From assembly GCA_964418745.1 (NCBI GenBank), contig CAYQMX010000018.1, positions 1 through 64,000 of the forward strand: a stretch of DNA of 64,000 nucleotides, read 5' to 3'. This document shows, piece after piece, positions 47,006 through 56,283 of this stretch. Under the pieces are notes generated by a model that ran no database searches, had not been told where the DNA came from, and saw only the letters and a list, made by a program, of their open reading frames with translations. Within the stretch, counting starts at the first letter, position 1. Each line of letters starts with the position of its first letter. A program made the translations under genes and the position numbers. Origin of the DNA: Scleromatobacter sp964418745. GTDB taxonomy: Bacteria; Pseudomonadota; Gammaproteobacteria; Burkholderiales; Burkholderiaceae_C.

Positions 47006-48214
47006 ATGCGAGCCCGCGTCCTGTCCGGCATGCGCCCCACCGGGGCCCTGCACCTCGGCCACTACCACGGCGCCCTGAAGAACTGGGTGCGCCTGCAGCA
47101 CGAGTACGACAGCTTCTTCTTCGTCGCCGACTGGCATGCGCTCACCACGCACTACCAGGATCGCGACGTCATCGAGCGCAACGTCTACGACATGGTGATC
47201 GACTGGATCGCCGCCGGCCTCGACCCGGACCTGTGCACGATCTTCATCCAGAGCCGCCTGCCCGAGCACGCCGAGCTCTTCACGCTGCTGGCCATGGGCA
47301 CCCCGCTGGGCTGGCTCGAGCGCGTGCCGACCTACAAGGACCAGATCGAGCACCTGTCCGACCGCGACCTGGCCACCTACGGCTTCCTCGGCTACCCGCT
47401 GCTGCAGGCGGCCGACATCCTGATCTACAAGGCCGCTTACGTGCCGGTGGGCGAGGACCAGGATTCCCACGTCGAGCTCACGCGCGAGGTCGCACGGCGC
47501 TTCAACCACCTGTACGGCCGCTCGCCGCGCTTCGAGGCCGACGTCGCCGCGGCGCTGGCCAAGCTGCCGCCCGAGCAGCAGGCGCTGCTGGAACGCCAGC
47601 GGCGCGAGTTCGGCCAGGACGGCAACGCCGACGCACTGGGCAACGGCGAGGCCCTGATCCGCCAGGCCCTGGCCGGCCACCCCGCCTTCACGGCCGAGGA
47701 CGGCGAACTGCTGCTGGGCCACCTCCAAGGCACCGGCCGCACCGTGCTGCACGAGCCGCAGGCGCTGCACACCGAGGTCACGCGGCTGCCCGGGCTGGAC
47801 GGCCAGAAGATGAGCAAGAGCTACGGCAACGCCATCGAGATGCGCGAGGAACCGGCCCAGGTGGAGGCCAAGATCCGCCGCATGCCCACCGACCCGCAGC
47901 GCGTGCGCCGCGGCGACGCCGGCGACCCGGCGCGCTGCCCGGTGTGGCGGTTCCACGAGGTCTACTCCGACGCCGCCACGCAGCACTGGGTGCAGGCCGG
48001 CTGCACCAGCGCGGGAATCGGCTGCCTGGACTGCAAGCAGCCGGTCATCGACGCGATCCTGCGCGAGCAGCAGCCCTGGCGCGAGCGCGCCGAGCAGTAC
48101 CTGGCCAATCCGAAGCAGGTGCAGTGGATCGTCGAGATGGGCACCGAACGCGCGCGCACCGTCGCCCGCCAGACGATGAAGGACGTGCGAGATGTCATGG
48201 GGCTGTCGTATTGA
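47006..48214 (+). CDS. trpS: Tryptophan--tRNA ligase
   Basis: 402 residues. It charges tRNA-Trp. The class I signatures are HLGH (16-19) and a perfect KMSKS (268-272). It is longer than the 334-residue E. coli enzyme because of an insert before KMSKS (roughly residues 180-245, charged and helical) seen in some betaproteobacterial TrpS proteins. The next gene begins within its stop codon, so the two are coupled. Confidence 0.96.
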   Translation: MRARVLSGMRPTGALHLGHYHGALKNWVRLQHEYDSFFFVADWHALTTHYQDRDVIERNVYDMVIDWIAAGLDPDLCTIFIQSRLPEHAELFTLLAMGTPLGWLERVPTYKDQIEHLSDRDLATYGFLGYPLLQAADILIYKAAYVPVGEDQDSHVELTREVARRFNHLYGRSPRFEADVAAALAKLPPEQQALLERQRREFGQDGNADALGNGEALIRQALAGHPAFTAEDGELLLGHLQGTGRTVLHEPQALHTEVTRLPGLDGQKMSKSYGNAIEMREEPAQVEAKIRRMPTDPQRVRRGDAGDPARCPVWRFHEVYSDAATQHWVQAGCTSAGIGCLDCKQPVIDAILREQQPWRERAEQYLANPKQVQWIVEMGTERARTVARQTMKDVRDVMGLSY

Positions 48215-48720
48215 ACGCCCCGGACCCGATCGATCCGAGCGCCAATCCGTACGCCATGGCCGGCATCCACATCACCGACATCGAGACCGCCATCAACTGG
48301 TGGCGCGCGCGCCAGCCATCGGCCGACGGCATCACCGCGTGCCGCGAGGTGCTGGCGCTGGCCGAGGTGTATGCGCTGATGGTGTACTTCCACGAGCACG
48401 AGGCCGACGAGGACACGCTGCCCGCGCCGGCCCGTGCCGCCTGGATGGCCTGGTACGCCTCCACGCCCGACGCGCCCTGCATCGCGATCTGCTCGACCTC
48501 GCAGGGCGACGCCCTGTGCAAGGGCTGCGGCCGCACGTTCGAGGAGGTCCAGCACTGGACCTCGATGACGCCGGGGCAGAAGCGCACGGTGTGGCGCCGC
48601 ATCACGCTGGAGGCCAAGGCCTGGCGCTTCAACAAGTACGCGGAACGCGCCGGCCGGGCCACCGGCGAGGACCACCCGGATCCCGCGCAGCTGGACGGCG
48701 CGGCGTCCACCGCGCCCTGA
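48211..48720 (+). CDS. DUF3717-DUF1289 two-domain protein
   Basis: 169 residues from TTG 48211, which overlaps the trpS stop as TTGA. An alternative ATG at 48256 (MAGIHITDIE) gives 154 residues and matches the usual start of DUF3717 proteins. Residues about 16-80 resemble DUF3717 (IHITDIETAINWWRAR). Residues about 90-135 are a DUF1289 domain with cysteines PCIAICS and CKGCGRT, probably a small metal site. No function is established for either. The Cys pattern and the operon with trpS suggest a housekeeping role, which is only inference. Confidence 0.8.
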   Translation: MNAPDPIDPSANPYAMAGIHITDIETAINWWRARQPSADGITACREVLALAEVYALMVYFHEHEADEDTLPAPARAAWMAWYASTPDAPCIAICSTSQGDALCKGCGRTFEEVQHWTSMTPGQKRTVWRRITLEAKAWRFNKYAERAGRATGEDHPDPAQLDGAASTAP

Positions 48721-48836
48721 GGGTGCCGGGCGTCGGCAGCGGCACAAAAGCACGCCTTCGGCGACACGGCGGCTGAAGTTCCGCGCCGGCCGGCCGAAGA
48801 CAAGGCTTTCGCCCTGCAGCCGCGAAGCGCGGCCGC

Positions 48837-50174
48837 ATGGGCGAATCCGCCAAGATCCTGCCTGCCGTGTCCGACGTCAACCCGCACTACCTCGACCACG
48901 TCGTCCAGCTGTCCGAGACCGCCGAGGTCGAGGCGAGCGAGGACATCGTGTCGCGCACCGGCACGAAGCTGCTCGCCAAGGGCGCGAAGATCGACGCCCG
49001 GGCGCGCGAGCGCCTGCTCGAGTTCCGCCTGTCCAAGCCGCTGGAGAACATGATGCGCGTGGTCGGCGGCACGGATCCGGCCGAGTTCCAGCCGCTCGCC
49101 GAGCAGTTGCTGGCGCGCCACGCGCTGCTGCGCGGCCTGTGCGCGACGGTGCCGGGCTTCGATCCGGTCGGCACCCTGCAGGCGGCGGTGCTCGGCGACA
49201 GCGTGCGGTCGCTGCTGAGCGTCTATGCCGGCCAGGCGCCCGGCAAGCTCGAGCATGCGGTGGGCGTCGCGCTCATCACGGCCGCGCTCGGCGCGGGGCT
49301 GCAGGCGAACCCGGCCGACGCCGGGGCGCTGGTGGTCGCCGCCCTCACGCACGACGTCGGCGAGCTCTACATCGACCCGGCGTTCCTGGGCCGCGGCGCC
49401 GCGCTCAGCGCCCGGCAGTGGAAGCACGTGGCCACCCACCCGATCGTCGGCGCGCACGTGCTGGGCGCGCTGCCCGGCGCCGGCGCGCGCATCGCCAGCG
49501 TCGTGCTCGCGCACCATGAGCGGCTCGACGGCTTCGGCTACCCGCAGGGCACGCCCGGGGCCAACCTGTCGGTGGCTGGCCAGGTGCTGGCCGTCGCGGA
49601 GATGCTGATGGGGCTGATGGAGTCCGGCGCGCAGCACGCCCAGCGCGCCGCGGTGGCGATGCGGCTGGTGCCTGGCGAGTTCGACCGCCGCTTCATCGAC
49701 CGCGTGATGCAGGGCGGACGCGCCGGCGGCGAGGAGGCGGCGACCGACCCGGACGCGCCCGCGCTCGACACGCTGGAGGCGCGCGTGCGCGGCGTGGCCG
49801 CCACCGTCGCCCACGTGCGCAGCCTGCACCTGGCGCTGGAACTGCAGATGGGCAGCTTCGGCGCGCCGGTGCGCGCGCTGGTTGCGCACGCGTTCACGCG
49901 CTGGGATCGCATCGGCATCGCGTTCTCCAGCACCGGCCTGGACCTGCTGTCCGACGAACGGCTGCACGCCGTGCTCGCCACCATGGAGACGACCGAACGC
50001 CACGAGGTGGCCATCGTCGTGCGCGAGCTCGAATGGCGCATGGGCGAACTCGAACGTGCGCTGCAGATCCGCAGCGAGCAGTTCGGCCCGGCCGACGCGC
50101 GCCGCGTCGACGAGCTGCTGGAACAGGCGCGCCAGCCGATGCTGCAGGCGCGGCAGGCGGCAGCGGCAGGCTGA
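48837..50174 (+). CDS. HD-GYP domain protein
   Basis: 445 residues. The HD-GYP core runs from about residue 135 to 290. Metal and catalytic positions seen are His140, His172-Asp173 (THDVGEL), His201, His226-His227 and the signature HHERLDGFGYP. HD-GYP enzymes hydrolyse cyclic di-GMP. Here the Lys of the usual HDxGK is Glu176. The N-terminal about 130 residues and the C-terminal helical region (about 310-445) match nothing I know; there is no receiver domain. It faces the sensor kinase gene with no gap (stop 50174, stop 50175). Confidence 0.82.
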   Translation: MGESAKILPAVSDVNPHYLDHVVQLSETAEVEASEDIVSRTGTKLLAKGAKIDARARERLLEFRLSKPLENMMRVVGGTDPAEFQPLAEQLLARHALLRGLCATVPGFDPVGTLQAAVLGDSVRSLLSVYAGQAPGKLEHAVGVALITAALGAGLQANPADAGALVVAALTHDVGELYIDPAFLGRGAALSARQWKHVATHPIVGAHVLGALPGAGARIASVVLAHHERLDGFGYPQGTPGANLSVAGQVLAVAEMLMGLMESGAQHAQRAAVAMRLVPGEFDRRFIDRVMQGGRAGGEEAATDPDAPALDTLEARVRGVAATVAHVRSLHLALELQMGSFGAPVRALVAHAFTRWDRIGIAFSSTGLDLLSDERLHAVLATMETTERHEVAIVVRELEWRMGELERALQIRSEQFGPADARRVDELLEQARQPMLQARQAAAAG

Positions 50175-51575
50175 TCAGGTCGCCGGCAGGCGGATCACGA
50201 AGCAGCCGCCGCCTTCGGGCGGGCGCACGCAGTGGATGCGGCCGTGGTGGCGCTCGACGATCTGGCGCACCAGCGCCAGCCCCAGCCCGACGCCGCCGGC
50301 GCGCTCGGCGTGGCCCGGCAGGCGGAAGAACGGCTCGAAGATGCGCTCGCGGTAGGCGTCGGGCACGCCGGGCCCGTTGTCGGTGACGCGGATCTCGACG
50401 CCCGCCGCGGCCTTGTCCTCGAGCGCGACGTGGATCTCGCCGCCGCCGTAGCGGCGCGCGTTCTCCAGCAGGTTGCGCAGCGCGCGGCGCAGCAGGCGCT
50501 CCTCGCCGCGCACGCTGGCGACCGCGCCGTCGACGCTGGCGTCGACGCGGGCGCCCTCCTCCACGGCCAGGGCCAGCAGGTCGACGCTCTCCAGGTGTCC
50601 GGGCTCGGGCGCGGCCTCCAGGCGGCTGGCGAGCAGCACCTCGTCGACCAGGCCGTCCAGCTCGGCGATGTCGGTGTTGATCTCCGCACGCAGGTTCTCG
50701 CGCTCGCGCTCGTCAGGGGCCGCATCCGACAGCAGCGAGGTGGCCATCTTCAGCCGCGCCAGCGGCGAGCGCAGTTCGTGGCTGGCGTTGGCCAGCAGGC
50801 TCTTGTGGGAGCGCACCAGCGCCTCGATGCGCTCGGCGGCCAGGTTGAAGCTGGTGGCCAGGGTGGCGACCTCGTCGCGGCCCTCGACCGGCACCCGGCG
50901 ATCGAGCGCGCCCTGGCCGAAGGCCTCGACACCGCGCTTGAGGGTCTCCAGCCGTCGCGTGAGCCGGCGCACGAACGGATAGGCACCCAGCGCGATGGCC
51001 AGGAACAGCACGACCACCAGCACCAGCAACCCGAGTCCCGGCGAGACGCCGCGCGGCACCATGCCCGGGAACAGGAACGGCGGCGCCCCGCGCCCTTCGC
51101 CGACCTGCGGGCGGTGCTCGGTGCCGAAGCTGCCGATGTCCTCGTCGGGCGGCAGCGACGGGTCGCCGGCGGGCGGCGGCTTGAGCATGTTGGGCCGCAT
51201 CACGTACAGCGAGCGGCCGTCGTCGAGCTTGATCTGGTAGATCGCCTGGTGCATCAGCGACTTGTCGCCCTCGCGGCGGACGAACGAGTCGGACGCGGCG
51301 ATGCGGTGGCCTTGCTCGTCCTCCAGCGCCATCGGCACGCGCAGCCGCTGGGACCAGTCGCGCAAGGCCTCGGACTGCACGTCGGGCGGCGCGCTGGCGG
51401 CCGGCAGCGAGCGCTGGATCAGGTCGCCCCAGGCGGCGATGCGCTCGGTCAGCGCGGCCTGGTTGCGCACGCGTTCCTGGTCCAGGTGGCGCTGCACGAG
51501 CCAGCCCGACGCGCCGGCGAACAGGGCCAGCGCGACGATCACCGTGAGCCAGATGCGCAGATAGAGCGAACGCAA
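50175..51575 (-). CDS. Two-component sensor histidine kinase
   Basis: 466 residues. A transmembrane helix (about 8-27), a periplasmic domain of about 150 residues, a second helix (about 180-200) and a HAMP linker are followed by a HisKA domain with phospho-acceptor His266 in ASHELRSPLARL, and a HATPase domain with NLLENARRYG, DNGPGVP and GVGLGLALV. The layout is that of CpxA/RstB-type kinases. The start is TTG 51575 with a weak ribosome site. It follows the regulator by 156 bases, so the pair is probably one operon. Confidence 0.92.
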   Translation of the reverse strand: MRSLYLRIWLTVIVALALFAGASGWLVQRHLDQERVRNQAALTERIAAWGDLIQRSLPAASAPPDVQSEALRDWSQRLRVPMALEDEQGHRIAASDSFVRREGDKSLMHQAIYQIKLDDGRSLYVMRPNMLKPPPAGDPSLPPDEDIGSFGTEHRPQVGEGRGAPPFLFPGMVPRGVSPGLGLLVLVVVLFLAIALGAYPFVRRLTRRLETLKRGVEAFGQGALDRRVPVEGRDEVATLATSFNLAAERIEALVRSHKSLLANASHELRSPLARLKMATSLLSDAAPDERERENLRAEINTDIAELDGLVDEVLLASRLEAAPEPGHLESVDLLALAVEEGARVDASVDGAVASVRGEERLLRRALRNLLENARRYGGGEIHVALEDKAAAGVEIRVTDNGPGVPDAYRERIFEPFFRLPGHAERAGGVGLGLALVRQIVERHHGRIHCVRPPEGGGCFVIRLPAT

Positions 51576-51731
51576 GACGGGACTTTCAGCAGGTCATTCA
51601 AACGAAAACAGCGCCGGCACGGCCGACGCTGCGAAAGCGATGGTGGAGGGCTGACTCGACTGGCCTTCGCCACCGCAACGTGCAAGCTCTCGGGAAGCGA
51701 GGGTCACCAACCGAGCCGAACCTGGGGGCTC

Positions 51732-52436
51732 TCAAGCATCTTGCTTGCGGGCGAAAAGATAACCGGAACCGCGCACCGTGAGAACGCGCTTCGGATTCTT
51801 CGCATCTTCCTCGATCACGCTGCGGATGCGCGAGATGTGGACGTCGATCGAGCGGTCGAAGGCCTCCAGCGGATGGCCCTTGAGCGCGTCCATGATCTGG
51901 TCGCGGCTGAGCACGCGCCCCGGGCTGCGGGCGAGCACCACCAGCAGGTCGAACTGGTGGCTGGTGAGGTCGCAGCGCACACCCTCCAGTCGGGCCTCGT
52001 GGGCGCCGAGGTCGATCTCGAGCTTGCCGAAGCGCAGCACTTCCTCGTTGACCGGCTCGGGGCTGGCGCGGCGCAGCAGCGCCTTCACGCGAGCCAGCAA
52101 CTCGCGCGGCTCGAAGGGCTTGGGCAGATAGTCGTCGGCGCCGAGCTCGAGGCCGACGATGCGGTCGGTGGGCTCGCCGCGCGCGGTGAGCATCATCAGC
52201 GGCAGGCGACGCGTGGCCGGCTGGCCGCGCAGTTCGCGCGTGAAATCCAGCCCGTCGCCGTCGGGCAGCATCAGGTCGAGCACCAGCGCGTCGTACGCAC
52301 CGGAGGCCAGGCGCATGCGGCCGTCGGCCAGCGTGCCGGCGGTGTCGACGTCGAAGCCCTGGGTGCGCAGGTAGTCGCCGACCATGCGGGTCAGGCGCGC
52401 GTCGTCGTCGATCAGCAGGAGGTGCGGATTGGTCAT
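51732..52436 (-). CDS. OmpR-family response regulator
   Basis: 234 residues. The receiver domain (1-120) has the acidic pocket IDDD, phospho-acceptor Asp54 in LDLMLPDGDG and Lys106 in PKPFEP. A winged-helix DNA-binding domain follows (about 135-230), ending RGSGYLFA. The start ATG 52436 fits the receiver domain; the open frame upstream (to 52610) is Pro/Ser-rich and not used. It is the first gene of the pair with the kinase at 50175-51575. A CpxR-like repeat lies in the gap to ureD. Confidence 0.93.
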   Translation of the reverse strand: MTNPHLLLIDDDARLTRMVGDYLRTQGFDVDTAGTLADGRMRLASGAYDALVLDLMLPDGDGLDFTRELRGQPATRRLPLMMLTARGEPTDRIVGLELGADDYLPKPFEPRELLARVKALLRRASPEPVNEEVLRFGKLEIDLGAHEARLEGVRCDLTSHQFDLLVVLARSPGRVLSRDQIMDALKGHPLEAFDRSIDVHISRIRSVIEEDAKNPKRVLTVRGSGYLFARKQDA

Positions 52437-52738
52437 GGAAGAGTGGGCGTTCCGCGAAGAGAAGGCGACAGGGCGAACTGCCTGCGCGGACGGAGCGTAA
52501 CCGATCGAGTCGAAGGATGTCATCTCAGCCTGGGGCGGCGCGGGCCGCGGTCGGGGAAGGGGCGCGGTCGACGGACGCGGTCCGTCGTGCGGGGTCGGGG
52601 AACGAGGCATGCGCCAGATCGTGCGCGGCGGCGGTCAACCGGGCTTGCGCGCCGCGTAAAGATCTGTGAACGGGCGATGTCGGATCGGCACGCGCGGAGT
52701 GCGTTACCCTCGTGGCCTCCCGACTCGACGACCCGCCG
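52437..52738. other. Divergent intergenic region, response regulator / ureD
   Basis: 302 bases with no supported gene. It contains a perfect dyad, CGACGGAC-GCG-GTCCGTCG (52569-52587), about 133 bases before the regulator start, and the direct repeat at 52656-52670. The start of ureD has no clear ribosome site. Confidence 0.5.
52656..52670 (+). promoter_or_regulatory. Candidate CpxR-like direct-repeat site
   Basis: GTAAA-N5-GTGAA matches the CpxR consensus GTAAA-N5-GTAAA with one change. It is 69-83 bases before the ureD ATG and about 220 bases before the divergent regulator gene, whose product is of the same family. Autoregulation is a plausible role. Confidence 0.4.
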
Positions 52739-53575
52739 ATGGCCTGGCACGCCCGCCTGACCCTGGACTACCGCGCCGATGCCGCCACCGCCGGCACGCG
52801 CCTCGACTTCCGCCACGACGGCCCGCTGCGGGTGCTCAAGAGCCTGTTTCCCGAAGGCCCGGCGGTCTGCCACACGGTGATCGTGCACCCGCCCGGCGGC
52901 ATCGTCGGCGGCGACACGCTCGCCGTCGACCTGGCGCTCGCCGAGGGCGCGCACGCCCTGGTGACCACGCCCGGCGCGACGCGCTTCTACCGCAGCGGCG
53001 GCGCGCGCGCCGGGCAGGCCGTCGTCGCCCGCATCGCGGCCGGCGCCCGCCTGGAATGGCTGCCGCTGGAGACGCTGGTGCACTCCGGCGCGCACGCCGA
53101 CAACACGTTGCGCTTCGAGCTCGCGCCCGGCGCCGAGATGTTCGGCTGGGACTGCGTCGCCCTGGGCCTGCCCGCCGCCGACGCGCCGTTCGTGGCGGGC
53201 GACTATCGCCACGAGATCGCGGTCGGCCCGCGCTGGCTGGAGCGTGGCCGCACCGCGGCGGCCGACACCGCATTGCTGGACGGCCCGTGCGGCTGGGCCG
53301 GCCACCGCGCCCTGGGCACCTTGTGGTTCGCCGCCGGCACTCCGCTGGACGACGCCCGCCGCGAGCGGTTGCTTGACACCGCCCGCGAGATCGCCGGCGC
53401 CCACGCGCTCTGCGCCACCGCGGGCGCGACGGCGCCGCAGCCCGACGTCGTCGCGCTGCGCGTGCTGGCCCCGCGCGTGGAGCCGGTGCACGACCTGCTC
53501 GCCAGCGTGTGGCGGGCCTGGCGCGCGCTCGCGTGGGCGCGCGAGGCGTGCGTGCCGCGCGTCTGGCGGACCTAG
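52739..53575 (+). CDS. ureD: Urease accessory protein UreD (lone copy)
   Basis: 278 residues. UreD (UreH) forms the scaffold with UreF and UreG that delivers nickel to urease. Family features include FPEGPAVCHTVIVHPPGGIVGGD and ATRFYRS, and PLETLVHSGA further on. The start is taken at ATG 52739 (MAWHARLTLDYR); a GTG at 52712 is possible. ureD normally begins a ureDABCEFG operon or follows urtE on the same strand. Here it is alone: to its right is urtE in the opposite direction, and both genes end in the same CTAG (53572-53575). The urease subunits are not in the window. Confidence 0.9.
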   Translation: MAWHARLTLDYRADAATAGTRLDFRHDGPLRVLKSLFPEGPAVCHTVIVHPPGGIVGGDTLAVDLALAEGAHALVTTPGATRFYRSGGARAGQAVVARIAAGARLEWLPLETLVHSGAHADNTLRFELAPGAEMFGWDCVALGLPAADAPFVAGDYRHEIAVGPRWLERGRTAAADTALLDGPCGWAGHRALGTLWFAAGTPLDDARRERLLDTAREIAGAHALCATAGATAPQPDVVALRVLAPRVEPVHDLLASVWRAWRALAWAREACVPRVWRT

Positions 53576-54264
53576 ACGGACATCAAGGTGCGCACGCCGT
53601 CCGACTCCATGGCCGCGCCGGCGCCGCGCGCGACCACGACGCCGCGTTCCATCACGACGTAGGCGTCGGCCAGTTCGGCGGCGAAGTCGTAGAACTGCTC
53701 CACCAGCACGATGGCCATGGTCCTGCGGTCGGCCAGCTTGCGGATCACGCGGCCGATGTCCTTGATGACCGACGGCTGGATGCCCTCGGTCGGTTCGTCG
53801 AGCAGCAGCAGGCGCGGGCCCGGCGCGAGCGCCCGCGCGATGGCCAGCTGCTGCTGCTGGCCGCCGGACAGGTCGCCGCCGCGGCGGTTCTTCATCTGCG
53901 CCAGCACCGGGAACAGCTCGAACAGCTCGGCCGGCACGTCGCTGCTCGAGGGCAGCGAGGCCAGGCCCATGCGCAGGTTGTCCATCACGGTCAGCCGGCC
54001 GAAGATCTCGCGGCCCTGCGGCACGTAGCCGACGCCGTTGCGCACGCGCTCGTACGGCGCCATGCCGGCCAGGTCCTTCTCGTCGAGCCGGATCGTGCCA
54101 GTGCGCGTGGGCACCACGCCCATCAGGCTCTTGAGCAGCGTCGTCTTGCCCACGCCGTTGCGCCCGAGCACCACGGTGACCTCGCCCACCTTCGCGTCCA
54201 GGGCGACGTCGCGCAGGATGTGCGAGCCACCGTAGTACTGGTTCAGACCTTCGACCTGCAGCAT
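53572..54264 (-). CDS. urtE: Urea ABC transporter ATP-binding protein UrtE
   Basis: 230 residues, the normal length. One of the two ATPases of the high-affinity urea importer. Walker A is GRNGVGKTT, the signature is LSGGQQQQ and Walker B is LLLLDEPTEG, the LivF-like pattern of UrtE. It is the last gene of urtABCDE, 4 bases after urtD. Confidence 0.95.
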   Translation of the reverse strand: MLQVEGLNQYYGGSHILRDVALDAKVGEVTVVLGRNGVGKTTLLKSLMGVVPTRTGTIRLDEKDLAGMAPYERVRNGVGYVPQGREIFGRLTVMDNLRMGLASLPSSSDVPAELFELFPVLAQMKNRRGGDLSGGQQQQLAIARALAPGPRLLLLDEPTEGIQPSVIKDIGRVIRKLADRRTMAIVLVEQFYDFAAELADAYVVMERGVVVARGAGAAMESDGVRTLMSV

Positions 54265-54268
54265 CTTC

Positions 54269-55134
<866 letters not shown>

Positions 55135-55138
<4 letters not shown>

Positions 55139-56283
55139 GCCTTCCCCTCCACGCCCGTCTTTTCCACGTCCGTCCGTTTCAATCGCTCCCGGATCCCCAT
55201 GATCCCGCGCGGCAGGAACAGCGTCACCGCGATGAACAGCGCGCCCAGGAAGTACAGCCAGAACTCGGGGAACGCCTGCGTGAACCAGCTCTTGGCGCCG
55301 TTGACGAAGAATGCACCGATGATCGGGCCCACCAGCGTGCCGCGGCCGCCGACGGCCGCCCAGATCGCCATCTCGATGGACGCGGCCGGCGACATCTCGC
55401 TCGGGTTGATGATGCCCACCTGCGGCACGTACAGCGCCCCGGCGATGCCGCACATCACCGCCGACAGCACCCAGATCGACAGCTTGTACTTCAGCGGGTC
55501 GTAGCCGGTGAACATCACCCGGCTCTCGGCGTCGCGGATCGCCTGCAGCACGCGGCCGTACTTGCTGTTGACGATGGCGCGCGCCAGCAGGTAGAACGCG
55601 ACCAGCGTGAAGCCGGTGAGCACGAACAGCAGCATGCGCGTCGAAGGCAGCGCGATGGACACGCCCAGGATGCGCTTGAAGTCGGTGAAGCCGTTGTTGC
55701 CGCCGAAGCCGGTCTCGTTGCGGAAGAACAGCAGCATGCCGGCGAAGGTCAGCGCCTGCGTGATGATGGAGAAGTACACGCCCTTGATGCGCGAGCGGAA
55801 CGCGAACCAGCCGAACACGCCGGAGAGCACGGCCGGCGCCGCCACCACCAGCAGCATCTGGAACACGAACGACGCGCTGCCGGCCCAGGTCCAGGGCATG
55901 GTCTTCCAGTCGAGGAACACCATGAAGTCGGGCAGGTCGCTGCGGTAGTTGCCGTCGTGGCCGATCTGGCGCATCAGGTACATGCCCATCGCGTAGCCGC
56001 CGAGCGCGAAATACAGGCCGTGGCCGAGCGACAGGATGCCGGTGTAGCCCCAGATCAGGTCCATGGCCAGCGCGCACATCGCGTAGCACATGATCTTGGC
56101 CACCAGGGCGACGCCGTAGTCGCCGACGTGCAGCGGATTGCCCGCCGGCACGACCAGGTTGAGCAGCGGCACCAGCACCGCGACGACCAGGAGCGCACCG
56201 ACGACGACGCTCCAGCCGCGCGCGCCCAGCAGCAGGCCGCGCTTGGATTCCGGCAGGAGTTGGACAGGTGCCACGGGGGTCAC
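55135..56283 (-). CDS. urtC: Urea ABC transporter permease UrtC
   Basis: 382 residues with eight to ten predicted transmembrane helices and the LivM-type segment DLIWGYTGILSLGHGLYFAL. It forms the membrane channel with UrtB. The start is GTG 56283, overlapping the urtB stop as GTGA. The C-terminus is basic and polar. Confidence 0.95.
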
